Source of the DNA: DATKJY01 sp964540105
GTDB lineage: Bacteria; Zixibacteria; MSB-5A5; GN15; FEB-12
Assembly: GCA_964540105.1 (NCBI GenBank)
Contig: CAZILL010000001.1
Span: forward strand, 310,001-374,000
DNA: 64,000 bases
Direction of reading: 5' to 3'
Part shown: piece by piece, positions 1 to 9,010 of the stretch
Layout: every line of letters starts with the position of its first letter
Numbering within the stretch: position 1 is the stretch's first letter
Program-made: the position numbers and the translations under genes
Notes under the pieces: generated by a model
Database searches by the model: none
The model's input: the letters and a program-made list of their open reading frames with translations, nothing else
Told to the model about the DNA's origin: nothing

Positions 1-539
1 CCGGGTACAAGGATCTGATTCGCCGCGGGAATAGCACGGCCAAAGACACCAAGGACTACATTCGACAGAAGCTCGACCAGGCACGCTGGCTGCTCAATTC
101 GATCAATCAGCGACGGACGACCATGATCCGCGTCATGCAGGCCATCGTCGAGGAGCAACGGGAATTCTTCGAAAAGGGGCCATCGTTTCTCAAGCCGCTT
201 ATCATGGACGACATCGCGCAAAAAGTCGAGCTGAACGTGGCCACCATCAGCCGCGTCTCCAGCGGCAAGTACGTCCAGACACCGTTGGGGGTCTTTGAGA
301 TCAAGAGCTTCTTTGTATCCGGGATTGCCACCGACGACGGCGAGGAAATCGCGAAGCGGCAGGTCAAGCAGCGCATTGAAGAGATTGTCAAAGCCGAGGA
401 TGCTGAAAACCCACTCTCGGATCAGGACATCTTCAAGAGACTGAACGAAGAGGGGATCAAGCTCGCCCGCCGTACGGTCACAAAATACCGGGAAGAGCTG
501 CACATTAAGTCGGCCCGTTTCAGGAAACGGGTAAGCTAA
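1..539 (+). CDS. rpoN: RNA polymerase sigma-54 factor, C-terminal part (5' end outside window)
   Basis: This is the C-terminal portion of sigma-54, which directs RNA polymerase to -24/-12 promoters that need an AAA+ activator. The frame is open from base 3, so the gene starts before the window. The RpoN box, ARRTVTKYRE, which reads the -24 element, lies about 15 residues from the end, and the helix-turn-helix core region (DIAQKVELNVATISRVSSGKY) precedes it. The protein ends normally just after the box. A short hairpin (540-556) without a T-tract follows. The next gene is hpf, and rpoN-hpf is a widely conserved pair. Identification is secure; only the missing N-terminus limits it. Confidence 0.97.
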   Translation, partial: GYKDLIRRGNSTAKDTKDYIRQKLDQARWLLNSINQRRTTMIRVMQAIVEEQREFFEKGPSFLKPLIMDDIAQKVELNVATISRVSSGKYVQTPLGVFEIKSFFVSGIATDDGEEIAKRQVKQRIEEIVKAEDAENPLSDQDIFKRLNEEGIKLARRTVTKYREELHIKSARFRKRVS

Positions 540-706
540 CTCTGATCGCATCAGAGCCAGGCCACGACTCGTTATAGGATGACGAAAGCCGTGTTTGTAC
601 AGTCAAATCAGAACGTATTTGTCAATAATTTCGATCTATCCCACGTTCTTTACCATAATCGGGAAAACAGAGGGCATGATTTCCGCATGGAAAGGAGAGA
701 TTCACC

Positions 707-1066
707 ATGCTGACCAAAATAACCGCTCGTCACTTTGATCTGACGCCCGAGCTGCGGGCAAGAGCTGAAGAAGAACTGGAGAATCTGACCCGGTTCTTCG
801 AGAACATCATTTCCGGCGAGTTCATTCTCGATGTGGAACGGCATCGGCGCATTGCCGAACTGAAACTGAAGGTGTATAAGGACACGATTTCCGCCAAGGC
901 CGAGAGCGACGACATGCACATCGCCATGACTCAGGCCGTCGACAAGGCGAAAGCCCAGCTCAAAAAGTACAAGGGGAAACTCAAGGAGAAGAAGGTCGAC
1001 GAAATCTCCGAGAAAGCGCAGGCCCTGACCCGCCCCAAGACCAATGTCGACGAAGTCGACGTATAG
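707..1066 (+). CDS. hpf: Ribosome hibernation-promoting factor, short form
   Basis: This 119-residue protein is a short-form HPF/RaiA (YfiA) family member. The family binds the 30S decoding channel and helps 70S or 100S ribosomes go dormant in starvation. The sequence begins with the family pattern of an Ile/Thr/Arg-rich strand followed by FDLTPELRARAEEELENL and continues with a lysine-rich C-terminal helix. It lacks the extra C-terminal dimerisation domain of long HPF. The ATG at 707 is preceded by an AAAGGAGAG ribosome site. It lies 167 bases after rpoN and is closed by a clear terminator, so it may have its own promoter in the gap. Confidence 0.95.
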   Translation: MLTKITARHFDLTPELRARAEEELENLTRFFENIISGEFILDVERHRRIAELKLKVYKDTISAKAESDDMHIAMTQAVDKAKAQLKKYKGKLKEKKVDEISEKAQALTRPKTNVDEVDV

Positions 1067-1094
1067 AATGTCGCTGACGCAGTGATAGTGACAC

Positions 1095-1126
1095 CGGCCG
1101 TCCTGACAGGGCGGCCGTTTTCTTTT
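1095..1126 (+). terminator. Rho-independent terminator after hpf
   Basis: CGGCCG at 1095-1100 pairs with CGGCCG at 1112-1117, with further pairing inside, and is followed by TTTTCTTTT. It separates rpoN-hpf from the downstream PLP enzyme gene. Confidence 0.85.
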
Positions 1127-1231
1127 GCCCGTGTGAATCGTGGCACTTGCACGCAAACCGATTCTTGCTACTAATACTCCCCTTTGCTATTTTGACGACA
1201 AAATTGACACCCCTCTGAGAGGAAGACCGAC

Positions 1232-2431
1232 ATGCCATTCGACCCGATCAGCGATATACAGGATTTCAAAACGCTTGGAGAATTCGGCGATGTCAATCCG
1301 TCGATAACCGACTCCTCCACGTATTCCTTCTCCAGCCCGGCCAATATGAAGCAGATCTTCGAGACTGAGATCGAAGGATGTTTCCTTTATTCGCGTCACT
1401 TCAATCCGATTAACAAATACCTCTGTAGAGCGCTGGCAACCCTGGAGGCGACCGAGGCCGCGCAGGTCACCGCGTCGGGCATGGCGGCGATTACCAGCTC
1501 TATCTTGCAGTTATGCAGCACTGGAGACGAATTGGTGTCGAGCTGGACGATCTATGGCGGAAGCTACGCTTTCCTGCGCAACTTCCTTCCCCGCTTCGGC
1601 ATCAAGGTAGCATTCGTTGACATTACCAATCTTGACATGGTCAGGAACGCCATCACCGAGCGCACGAAAGTGATCTACTGCGAATCTATCAGCAACCCCC
1701 TGCTTGAGATTCCCGATCTTCCCGCGCTCGCGACGCTTGCACGTCAACATAACCTCACGCTTATCGTCGACAACACGTTCAGCCCGCTGATCCTGAGCCC
1801 GATCCGACATGGCGCCCACGTCGTCGTGCATAGCCTGACCAAGTTCATCAACGGAACCAGCGACTGTGTTGCGGGAGCGATCTGCTCCTCGAAGGAATTC
1901 GTGGGCAAGGTGACCGATATCAACGCCGGCGCCTGCATGCTGCTTGGGCCGGTCATGGATAGTTTGCGCTCGGCGAGCATTCTGAAGAATCTTCATACCC
2001 TGCACCTTCGCATTCGTCAACACAGCGCGAACGCGCTCTTCCTGGCAAACCACTTGAGCGCTCTCGGGATCAAAGTTCACTACCCCGGACTTCCGAAGCA
2101 CCCTCAGCATGAGTTGATGAAACGGCTGATGAACCCCGGGTACGGCTTCGGGGGGATGCTGGTGATGGATGTGGAAAACGCAGAAGCTGCCGAGCGTCTG
2201 ATGTCGGCGATGCAGGAAGCCAACGTCGGTTATCTCGCCGTTAGCCTCGGATACTTCAAAACCCTGTTTTCGGCTCCAGCCAGCAGCACCTCGTCAGAAA
2301 TCCCCGTGGAAACTCAGAAGCAGATGGGGCTATCGGGCGGGATGATTCGCCTTTCGGTTGGTCTTGACAACGATATTCAGCTTACAGCCGAGCGCATTAC
2401 TGACTGCCTTCGAAAAATCAAGCTTGCGTAA
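1232..2431 (+). CDS. Cys/Met-metabolism PLP-dependent enzyme (trans-sulfuration family)
   Basis: This 399-residue protein belongs to the Cys/Met metabolism PLP family (cystathionine gamma-synthase, cystathionine gamma/beta-lyase, methionine gamma-lyase, O-acetylhomoserine sulfhydrylase). The Schiff-base lysine is K204 in the SLTKF motif. Other family marks are TASGMAAI (cofactor phosphate region), YCESISNPLLEIPDL and VDNTFSPL. Length and order match the family. The exact substrate cannot be read from these motifs; a lyase or sulfhydrylase are both possible, and methionine gamma-lyase is a common automatic name. The start has a GAGAGGAAG ribosome site. It is followed by a hemerythrin gene 71 bases downstream, possibly in one transcript. 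Confidence 0.85.
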   Translation: MPFDPISDIQDFKTLGEFGDVNPSITDSSTYSFSSPANMKQIFETEIEGCFLYSRHFNPINKYLCRALATLEATEAAQVTASGMAAITSSILQLCSTGDELVSSWTIYGGSYAFLRNFLPRFGIKVAFVDITNLDMVRNAITERTKVIYCESISNPLLEIPDLPALATLARQHNLTLIVDNTFSPLILSPIRHGAHVVVHSLTKFINGTSDCVAGAICSSKEFVGKVTDINAGACMLLGPVMDSLRSASILKNLHTLHLRIRQHSANALFLANHLSALGIKVHYPGLPKHPQHELMKRLMNPGYGFGGMLVMDVENAEAAERLMSAMQEANVGYLAVSLGYFKTLFSAPASSTSSEIPVETQKQMGLSGGMIRLSVGLDNDIQLTAERITDCLRKIKLA

Positions 2432-2502
2432 GCATGTTTCCGTCTTGACGGCTATTGGGACATGACTATCACTATCATCTCTTGTTGAGAGAAGGAAAGA
2501 CA

Positions 2503-3060
2503 ATGAAAGCTATTGAACTCTTGGTGGATGAACATCGCTTGATCCTAAAAGCCCTCGACGCCCTCGAAGCGTATGTGGCTCACCTCGATCAGCAGGAGCG
2601 AAGCGATCCGAACGATCTGAGCCTCTTTGTCGAGTTCGTTACCAAATTCGCCGATAGCTGCCATCACGGCAAAGAGGAGGATATCTTGTTTGAAGAGATG
2701 GCCAAGCACGGCTTCCCGAAGGAGCAGGGTCCGCTGGCAGTCATGCTCACGGAACACACTCAGGGACGAAAACACGTGGCTGAGCTCCGCCGACTGACCG
2801 AGACGACCGGCTTGTGGTCTGATGATGACCGCGCACAGGTTTTCGAAGCAGCTATGGGTTATGTTCAGCTACTTAGAAACCACATTTTCAAGGAGGATCA
2901 CATCCTCTACCCGGCAGCAGAGTCACACCTGAGTCCGAACTTGATGGGTGAAATCGAAGCTCGGTTTGGTGAATTCGAGGAGAAGAGGATAGGTTCTGCT
3001 GAGATTGGCCGTTTGCGCGGACTCGCCGGAACTCTGACCAAGAAATATGCGACGAGATAG
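2503..3060 (+). CDS. Hemerythrin HHE-domain protein
   Basis: This 185-residue protein has the hemerythrin HHE pattern, which binds a diiron centre and senses or carries O2 or NO. Expected ligand residues are visible: DEHR near the N-terminus, HHGKEED around residue 55, LTEHTQGRKH around residue 85, and NHIFKEDHILYP around residue 130. The reading frame extends upstream to 2455, but the ATG at 2503 follows a GAGAAGGAAAG ribosome site and gives the usual start directly on the first helix. Proteins of this type are often stress-related iron-cluster repair or redox sensors; the specific role here is not determined. Confidence 0.88.
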   Translation: MKAIELLVDEHRLILKALDALEAYVAHLDQQERSDPNDLSLFVEFVTKFADSCHHGKEEDILFEEMAKHGFPKEQGPLAVMLTEHTQGRKHVAELRRLTETTGLWSDDDRAQVFEAAMGYVQLLRNHIFKEDHILYPAAESHLSPNLMGEIEARFGEFEEKRIGSAEIGRLRGLAGTLTKKYATR

Positions 3061-3097
3061 GAGCGGAAATAGTAAGGGGGGGAGAGTAGCAATAGTC

Positions 3098-4246
3098 CTA
3101 TTTGATCGAGATGAACCCTTCGTCACCCAGTGACCGTATGATTCCTCGCAACAACACATTGTCAAAGAAGTAGATGCTATATTTACGTGGACTGTCGGGG
3201 AGCGACATCAGCATCTTCTTATCCTTCAATAGACGAATAATTCGTGACGTTTCGGATTTATGCTGAGACGGTATTATGTCTGTCAAGTCCGACGCCTTGA
3301 TGATCTGTTTCTCTATGGTTCTCCTTAGTATCTTTGATTCCAAGTCTGTTATGAATTGCCTATCGGTTGCGTAGCTGATTGCCGGGAGCAGTACTTTCTC
3401 TTTTAGGAACGAATATTCCAATAGATGATCGATCTTTTCCATTTCATTCTTGAGGCCTTCAAGAAAATACTGACACCATATCAATACGTTTTCATCCGTC
3501 CCAGTGTCAGCAAGAGATAATTTGTCGTAGTAGTCATCTCTCCGTTTGCAAAACAAAGCGGTCGGATTCAAGACCCTGCCCACGTCGACAGATACACCGT
3601 ATTTCACAAGCATTGCGTATGTGAACAATCGCACGGTCCTTCCATTGCCATTGTTGAATGGGTGAACCCAAACAAAGCGATGATGAGCAATGGCGACTTT
3701 CAGCAGATCATACTTTGGTTTAGCAGGTGACCCAACAAATTCGAAGAGTTCATCCATAAAGGGGGAAACTGATAGTGGATCGGGAGGGACATGGGGTGAA
3801 TTCTTTATCACTACGTTTCCAGTTCTATATGAACCTGGGGTGGCGTCCCCTTCCCCTTGAGGGGGGGGCGGCAAATCCCTTACCACTTGCTTATGTAATT
3901 CGCTAACGAATGCCCTGTCGATCTTTGAATTGGAAATGTTTTCGTCTATGAATTTCAAGCATTCTTCGGCGTTTTGAATTTCCTTGTGTTCATTGTTTTC
4001 TCTGGATCTGTTTTCAATTTTCGTTTCTACATATTCTGCTACGGTTGTGTTGTTCCCCTCGATTCTTGTTGATGCTATGCTTTCTAACATATGGAATATG
4101 GACTTCAGCTGGAAAAAGATGAAGGGAGGGGTGGAACCAGATATTTTTCGTTTCCGCAGGAAGTCCAATTCAATAATCAAATCCGTCAACGGTGAACCGA
4201 AGAGGGGCTCAACTACTCTGAGGTCGAAATACTTTGTTTCAGCCAT
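3098..4246 (-). CDS. Fic family protein with built-in inhibitory helix
   Basis: This 382-residue Fic protein would transfer AMP (or another nucleotide moiety) to target hydroxyl groups. The active-site motif HPFNNGNGR lies near residues 194-202; the fifth position is Asn rather than the consensus Asp/Glu, a variant seen in many Fic proteins. The N-terminal region holds an (S/T)xxxE(G/N) inhibitory motif, STRIEG at residues 59-64, so it looks like a class II, self-inhibited Fic. A C-terminal winged-helix-like segment (about 300-382) may bind DNA. No separate antitoxin gene is adjacent. Base composition is visibly richer in A+T than the flanking genes, which suggests horizontal acquisition. It is convergent with the hemerythrin gene. 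Confidence 0.9.
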   Translation of the reverse strand: MAETKYFDLRVVEPLFGSPLTDLIIELDFLRKRKISGSTPPFIFFQLKSIFHMLESIASTRIEGNNTTVAEYVETKIENRSRENNEHKEIQNAEECLKFIDENISNSKIDRAFVSELHKQVVRDLPPPPQGEGDATPGSYRTGNVVIKNSPHVPPDPLSVSPFMDELFEFVGSPAKPKYDLLKVAIAHHRFVWVHPFNNGNGRTVRLFTYAMLVKYGVSVDVGRVLNPTALFCKRRDDYYDKLSLADTGTDENVLIWCQYFLEGLKNEMEKIDHLLEYSFLKEKVLLPAISYATDRQFITDLESKILRRTIEKQIIKASDLTDIIPSQHKSETSRIIRLLKDKKMLMSLPDSPRKYSIYFFDNVLLRGIIRSLGDEGFISIK

Positions 4247-4477
4247 CTATTTGAAATCCTGAAGGACACTAATTGATATCGTGCTCATAACTAATTGATG
4301 TACAACTAACTTAATGATATGACTATAAAGCTGTTACAGTCAAGATGCAATTATGATTAATTTAGATTCAACCGAACATTAATTAGGGAATTCGCCATGC
4401 AGCATTTCGCAAGGCATGGACGGGAGCGCTTGCCCTTCTAAGAATCGCTGAAGAAAAATAACAGATCTCGGAACAAT

Positions 4478-4491
4478 CAACTAAATAGTTG
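4478..4491. promoter_or_regulatory. Palindrome, candidate TetR operator
   Basis: CAACTA-AA-TAGTTG forms a 6-bp-arm inverted repeat 36 bases upstream of the TetR ATG, in an AT-rich 281-base gap that should hold promoters for both the Fic gene and the exporter operon. A related half-site, AGTTAT, recurs at about 4507. Autoregulation by the adjacent TetR protein is inference from position and symmetry. Confidence 0.45.
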
Positions 4492-4527
4492 GTTTAACTG
4501 AACAGATAGTTATATTTAGCGGAAAAG

Positions 4528-5160
4528 ATGGAAACTAAACATAGCCAAAAGCGCTCAACCGAAACCGGCACAAAGGAGCGAATCCTCGCCGCCGCTCGAA
4601 CCGAATTCGCCACCAGCGGATTGGCCGGGGCTCGGGTAGACCATATCGCACTGAGAGCCGGTGTCAACAAGGCCATGATCTACTACCATTTTCAGTCCAA
4701 AGAGAATCTGTACGAGGCTGTTGTTACCGAATTCTTTGAGACGACCTTTCCGAAGATTCGTGAAAACCTCGCGTCGGCCGCCAACATTGAAGAGGCTCTC
4801 GCTGCGGTACTCCAAACCCACATCGAACTCTACCAACGTTTGCCAGAATTCATGCCGATCTTTCTGCGCGAACTCGCCAACCCGCATCACGAAATGCTGA
4901 AGAGAATCGCCGAGCTTCTGCTGGCATCGGGAGTGCGCACGAGGATTCAGCAGTTATTCGAGGACGCAATCAAAGACGGTCGGATGAGGCCGGTTGACAT
5001 TCGCCAGACAGCGATCTCTTTTCTGACAATGAGCTTAGGCTACCTCATGCTGGCGCCCTTCTTCGACCTGGCGTGGGATGTATCTGACCGAAACGGCTTC
5101 CTTGAAGAACGTAAGCGCGCCGTTGTGGAACTCATCATGAATGGAGTGAAAGTGAGATAG
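4528..5160 (+). CDS. TetR/AcrR family repressor of the exporter operon
   Basis: This 210-residue protein has an N-terminal TetR helix-turn-helix: ILAAARTEFATSGLAGARVDHIA followed by the recognition segment AGVNKAMIYYHFQSKE at residues 45-62. The larger C-terminal part is a helical ligand-binding domain. It ends three bases before the TolC-like gene and heads a six-gene efflux operon. The same order (tetR, hlyD, ABC, permeases) is found in E. coli ybiH(cecR)-ybhGFSR, so it probably represses its own operon and is released by a small toxic ligand. The ligand is not predictable. A candidate operator lies at 4478-4491. Confidence 0.92.
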   Translation: METKHSQKRSTETGTKERILAAARTEFATSGLAGARVDHIALRAGVNKAMIYYHFQSKENLYEAVVTEFFETTFPKIRENLASAANIEEALAAVLQTHIELYQRLPEFMPIFLRELANPHHEMLKRIAELLLASGVRTRIQQLFEDAIKDGRMRPVDIRQTAISFLTMSLGYLMLAPFFDLAWDVSDRNGFLEERKRAVVELIMNGVKVR

Positions 5161-5162
5161 AT

Positions 5163-6461
5163 ATGAGACTTATTCTAACAGCCGTTCTGCTTATGCTCGC
5201 CGAAATCACACAGGCCCGAACCCTGAGCATTTCCGAAGCGGTTCGGCTTGCCAGACAACATTCGCTGAACGTCAAGAAGACGGCGGCGGCCGACTCGGCG
5301 GCTCGATCTGCGCTCGATGCCGCCCGGGCGGAGCGTCTGCCAACTCTCACCGCGACAGCGACGGCCGGTTATGTTAGTTTTGTGCCGACGCTCAATATCG
5401 AGATCGCGCCGGGTCGCACAATGAAACGAGACGTCGGCACTCACGAGAGTTATCAAGCCGACCTCCGCCTCGCGTTTCCGTTGTATACGGGGGGTCGACT
5501 GAGCGCGAACATCTCGCTCGCGGATGCCAATCGGAGCTATGCCGACGCCCTCTCGAACCTGAGTCGAGCGCAGGTTGACTATCTTGCTCGACAGGAATAT
5601 TACACGCTCATTCGCGCCGATCAGATGATCGAGGTGGCCAAGGCATCACTGCATCGAGCCGAAACCCTTGAAAGCGAGATCGCCTCTCTCTATCAGGCGG
5701 GAGCGGCTGATTCTGTCGCCCTTCTTGAGATCGGTCTGGTCTTGTCAAAGGCTCGATTCGCTCTCCGTCAGGCTGAGGTCAATCGACGCTCATCCGAGCT
5801 CCGCCTCTTGACTGTAGTCGGTCTCGAGCCGGCGGAACATCTCGCACCTACAGACACTCTGCCGGTTCCAGCCGAGTTCCCATGGTCGGCAGCGGTGTCG
5901 GCGACCAAACCGGAACTGCTGGCGTCGACAGCTCTGGTTGCGGCCAATGAAGGTCGCTATCGACTTGCCCGAGCTGACTATCTTCCTACTCTCTCGGCCG
6001 TGACCGGTTACTCCTATGGCAAACCGAACCTCGATCGTTTCAATGACGCGTGGAACGGTTACGCCACTGTGGGGGCCAGCCTGAACTGGTCGTTCAATCT
6101 CGGCGGGAAAACTGCGAGCAATCGTCGTCTCGCTCGCCACAATCTCAACTCCGCCCAGTACGATCGCGATCAGATCGCCGAGAATCTTGGTCGCGATGCA
6201 CAGCTAGCGGTCGAGCAACTCAAACTCGCCCATGAACGCTACACCAACGCGCTTGAACAATACGAGATCGCCCAGGCTAATTATCGTCTGGCGACCAAAC
6301 AGCATAGTGATGGTGTCCTGTCGTCGAATCGTCTGATCACCATCGAAGCTGATCTCACCAGTGCGCAGGCGGCGACATTGGCCGCTCTCGTGGATTTTCA
6401 TCTCGCGCGAAACACGTATGAATACGCTATCGGGTCGAATTGGATTGCGAAAGGAAACTGA
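5163..6461 (+). CDS. TolC-like outer membrane efflux protein
   Basis: This 432-residue protein is of the outer membrane efflux (TolC/OEP) family, forming the outer-membrane channel of a tripartite pump. It opens with a short signal peptide (MRLILTAVLLMLAEITQARTL) and the family pattern LSISEAVRLARQHS. Two internal structural repeats can be made out, each with long Ala/Leu/Arg-rich helices (about 30-200 and 240-420). It starts two bases after the TetR stop and is followed by the HlyD gene four bases later, so it is co-transcribed and very likely the dedicated exit duct for this ABC exporter. The E. coli ybh operon lacks such a gene and is thought to use the shared TolC. Confidence 0.9.
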   Translation: MRLILTAVLLMLAEITQARTLSISEAVRLARQHSLNVKKTAAADSAARSALDAARAERLPTLTATATAGYVSFVPTLNIEIAPGRTMKRDVGTHESYQADLRLAFPLYTGGRLSANISLADANRSYADALSNLSRAQVDYLARQEYYTLIRADQMIEVAKASLHRAETLESEIASLYQAGAADSVALLEIGLVLSKARFALRQAEVNRRSSELRLLTVVGLEPAEHLAPTDTLPVPAEFPWSAAVSATKPELLASTALVAANEGRYRLARADYLPTLSAVTGYSYGKPNLDRFNDAWNGYATVGASLNWSFNLGGKTASNRRLARHNLNSAQYDRDQIAENLGRDAQLAVEQLKLAHERYTNALEQYEIAQANYRLATKQHSDGVLSSNRLITIEADLTSAQAATLAALVDFHLARNTYEYAIGSNWIAKGN

Positions 6462-6465
6462 CATC

Positions 6466-7350
6466 ATGAAATATCTCATCTCCGCGCTGATGCTCTTGAT
6501 CAGCGCTGGCTTCAGCGGTTGTGGCAACGGAAAGATCGAAGCGGGTGGGTCGGGATTCATTGAAGCTAACGACATAATCGTCTCGGCGGAGGCTTCCGGG
6601 CGCGTGTTGCGCCGTCTTTTTGATGAAGGCTCGATCGTGAATGCCGGGGACACGCTGTCAATCATCGACCCCAGTCGCCTTCAACTTGAACTCGCTTCCG
6701 CCGAGGCGGGGAGACGGGCAGGTTTGGCCGGGCTGGAGGCCGCACGGTTGCAGGTAAGTCGCGCTCAGGAAGCTCAGCAGTTTGCCCGCACCGAGCGTGA
6801 TCGTGTCGAGCGACTTCTCTCCTCAGGATCGTCGACCCAGAAGCAGCTCGATCAACTCACATACGAATTGACCCAGGCGGCCAACGCCCGCAAGTCAGCC
6901 GAAGCCAATGTTCATGTCGTCGAAACTCAGATCGAGAAGATCGACGCCGACATCAATCGCATCAAGCGACAGCTGACTGACTGCTTTGTTCTCTCCCCAG
7001 CGGGAGGGACAACCGTGGAAGCGTATATTGAGTCAGGCGAACTGGTCTCCGTCGGAAAAGCTATAGCGAAGATCGCCAACCTCGACACGGTGTGGGTGAA
7101 GGTTTACCTGCCATCAGCTGAATTCAGTGTCGTAAAAGTGGGGGATCGCGCGAAGGTAAGCACAGAGGGTGGGGGGACGACCTATGACGGCGAAGTCATT
7201 TGGACTTCATCGGAGGCGGAGTTCACTCCCAAGAACGTGCAGACCGACAAATCTCGAGCCAACCTTGTGTATGCCGTCAAGGTGCGCATTGCCAATAGTG
7301 ACGGTCGTCTGAAAATCGGAATGCCGGTCTATGCGACGCTGGTGAAGTAA
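6466..7350 (+). CDS. HlyD-family periplasmic adaptor lipoprotein
   Basis: This 294-residue membrane fusion protein links an inner-membrane ABC exporter with a TolC channel. The ATG at 6466 directly precedes a lipoprotein signal peptide ending in a FSGC-type lipobox, so the mature protein should be anchored through Cys at about residue 18. A lipoyl-like half (VSAEASGRVLRRLFDEGS) comes next, then a long alpha-hairpin coiled coil (about 70-165), the second lipoyl half (LSPAGGTTVEAYIESGELV) and a beta-barrel region. A longer reading frame begins at 6361 inside the TolC gene but lacks a signal peptide at its start. Its equivalent in E. coli is YbhG. Confidence 0.92.
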   Translation: MKYLISALMLLISAGFSGCGNGKIEAGGSGFIEANDIIVSAEASGRVLRRLFDEGSIVNAGDTLSIIDPSRLQLELASAEAGRRAGLAGLEAARLQVSRAQEAQQFARTERDRVERLLSSGSSTQKQLDQLTYELTQAANARKSAEANVHVVETQIEKIDADINRIKRQLTDCFVLSPAGGTTVEAYIESGELVSVGKAIAKIANLDTVWVKVYLPSAEFSVVKVGDRAKVSTEGGGTTYDGEVIWTSSEAEFTPKNVQTDKSRANLVYAVKVRIANSDGRLKIGMPVYATLVK

Positions 7351-8264
7351 TGAGTTTCTTATCGATTCAGGAGATTTCCCGTTCCTATGGCTCGATCAAG
7401 GCTGTCGCCGGATTCTCTCTGGAAATCAATCGGGGTGAATTGTGCGCTCTGGTTGGACCGGATGGAGCCGGCAAGACGACCCTCTTGCGTGTGCTGTGCC
7501 ATCTGCTTGATGCAGACAGCGGCCGTCTGCTGATCGACGGGCAGGAGGCCTTCAGCAATTTCGAGGCTATCAAACCTCGCCTCGGTTATATGCCGCAGAG
7601 TTTCTCGCTCTATCCGGACCTAAGCGTTGAGGAGAATCTGATCTTCTATGCGGGTCTGTACGGTGTGACCGGCAGAGCCTTCCGTGAGAAACGGGATTAC
7701 CTGTACGCGTTTTCGAATCTGCAACCGTTCGCGAAACGGCGCGCCGGAGCGCTCTCAGGTGGGATGAAGCAGAAGCTGGCGCTCTCGTGCGCGTTGGTGC
7801 ATGATCCGCAACTACTCATTCTGGATGAACCAACCACCGGTGTCGATCCTCTCTCTCGTCGCCAGTTCTGGGAGATACTGCTGGATCTGCAGAAACGAGG
7901 GACAACCATCCTTGTTTCGACGCCGTACATGGATGAAGTCGCCCGCGCCAGCCGCGCGTGCTTCATGCTCGGTGGGCGCAAGCTCTCTGAAGGAACTCCG
8001 TCGGAACTGGCCGGACAATTTCGCGGACAGATTCTCTATCTGGACAAAGAGCCGACATCGAGTCTCGTTAAGCAACTGGGTTCGATCACTGGTCTTTCAT
8101 CGCGACGGTTTGGCGCCGGTCTGCATATCTATCTGAGCGCCGACGACAACATTGCAAACTATACCGACCGTTTGGATCGGGTGGGAGTCAATGTCGCCGA
8201 CTTGACCCCTCTGGCGCCCGAATTGGAAGATCGATTCATTCAGTTGATGGAGATCGGTCGATGA
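7350..8264 (+). CDS. ABC exporter ATPase A (N-terminal half of YbhF equivalent)
   Basis: This 304-residue ABC-2 type ATPase has Walker A GPDGAGKTT at residues 36-44, a Q-loop region (YMPQSFSLYPDLSVEEN), signature LSGGMKQK, Walker B LLILDEP and a D-loop TTGVDP. About 80 residues follow the nucleotide-binding core, as in CcmA-like drug and lipid exporters. Its ATG overlaps the TGA of the HlyD gene (sequence TAATG). It pairs with the next ATPase: in E. coli YbhF the two ATPases are one polypeptide, here they are separate, which predicts a heterodimer. Confidence 0.93.
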   Translation: MSFLSIQEISRSYGSIKAVAGFSLEINRGELCALVGPDGAGKTTLLRVLCHLLDADSGRLLIDGQEAFSNFEAIKPRLGYMPQSFSLYPDLSVEENLIFYAGLYGVTGRAFREKRDYLYAFSNLQPFAKRRAGALSGGMKQKLALSCALVHDPQLLILDEPTTGVDPLSRRQFWEILLDLQKRGTTILVSTPYMDEVARASRACFMLGGRKLSEGTPSELAGQFRGQILYLDKEPTSSLVKQLGSITGLSSRRFGAGLHIYLSADDNIANYTDRLDRVGVNVADLTPLAPELEDRFIQLMEIGR

Positions 8265-9010
8265 CCGGGTATGCTCTCGAAATCGAGCATCTCACTCGCA
8301 AGTTCGGCTCTTTTACGGCGGTGGACGACCTCAGTTTGACCGTCGAGCGTGGTGAGATTTTCGGTTTTCTCGGGGCGAATGGTGCAGGAAAAACGACCGC
8401 CATCCGGATGCTCTGCGGTCTGCTGCTCCCGACGAGCGGGAACGGCCATGTCGGCGGATTCGACGTTCTCACTCAGTACGAGCAGATCAAACGAACGATC
8501 GGCTATATGTCTCAGAAGTTCTCGCTCTATCCGGACTTGACCGCGCGTGAGAATCTCAGTTTCTATGGCCACGCGTACAATCTCGACAAGAGATCGCTCA
8601 GAAATCGCATTAACGAGCTGATCGAGCGCCTGTCGCTGGCGGAGTTCATTGACCGACTGTCCGGCCCCCTCCCAGCCGGTTGGCGGCAGCGGCTCGCCCT
8701 GGCGGTGGCCATTATCCATCACCCCTCGATCCTGTTTCTCGACGAACCCACCGGTGGTGTCGATCCGGTGTTCCGGCGAACGTTTTGGTCGCTTCTCTAT
8801 GATCTGGCCGAAGAGGGGGTAACGGTGTTCGTCACCACCCACTATATGGATGAAGCCGAGTATTGCGGGCGGATTTCAATCATGCACGCCGGCAAACTTG
8901 TTGAACTGGGCAGACCCTTGGATCTCGTAAGAAAACACCAAGCGGCAAACCTTGAAGATATGTTCATCGATCTGATTCAGACCAAAGGGATAACCAGTGC
9001 GACAGATTAG
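8261..9010 (+). CDS. ABC exporter ATPase B (C-terminal half of YbhF equivalent)
   Basis: This 249-residue ATPase overlaps the previous gene by four bases (ATGA). It has Walker A GANGAGKTT, Walker B ILFLDEP and D-loop TGGVDP. Its signature region reads LPAGWRQR instead of the canonical LSGGQ, a substitution also typical of the second half of YbhF-type ATPases. In a heterodimer this would leave one of the two ATP sites degenerate, as known for several asymmetric ABC exporters. The gene overlaps the first permease by 14 bases, supporting tight translational coupling. Confidence 0.92.
   Translation: MTGYALEIEHLTRKFGSFTAVDDLSLTVERGEIFGFLGANGAGKTTAIRMLCGLLLPTSGNGHVGGFDVLTQYEQIKRTIGYMSQKFSLYPDLTARENLSFYGHAYNLDKRSLRNRINELIERLSLAEFIDRLSGPLPAGWRQRLALAVAIIHHPSILFLDEPTGGVDPVFRRTFWSLLYDLAEEGVTVFVTTHYMDEAEYCGRISIMHAGKLVELGRPLDLVRKHQAANLEDMFIDLIQTKGITSATD

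Noticed and set aside
1139..1155. Possible -24/-12 (sigma-54) promoter TGGCAC...TTGC before the PLP enzyme gene
   Set aside because: TTGC follows TGGCAC directly instead of after five bases, so the spacing is wrong.
3098..4527. Toxin-antitoxin pair involving the Fic gene
   Set aside because: No small antitoxin gene lies next to it, and the inhibitory motif is inside the Fic protein itself.
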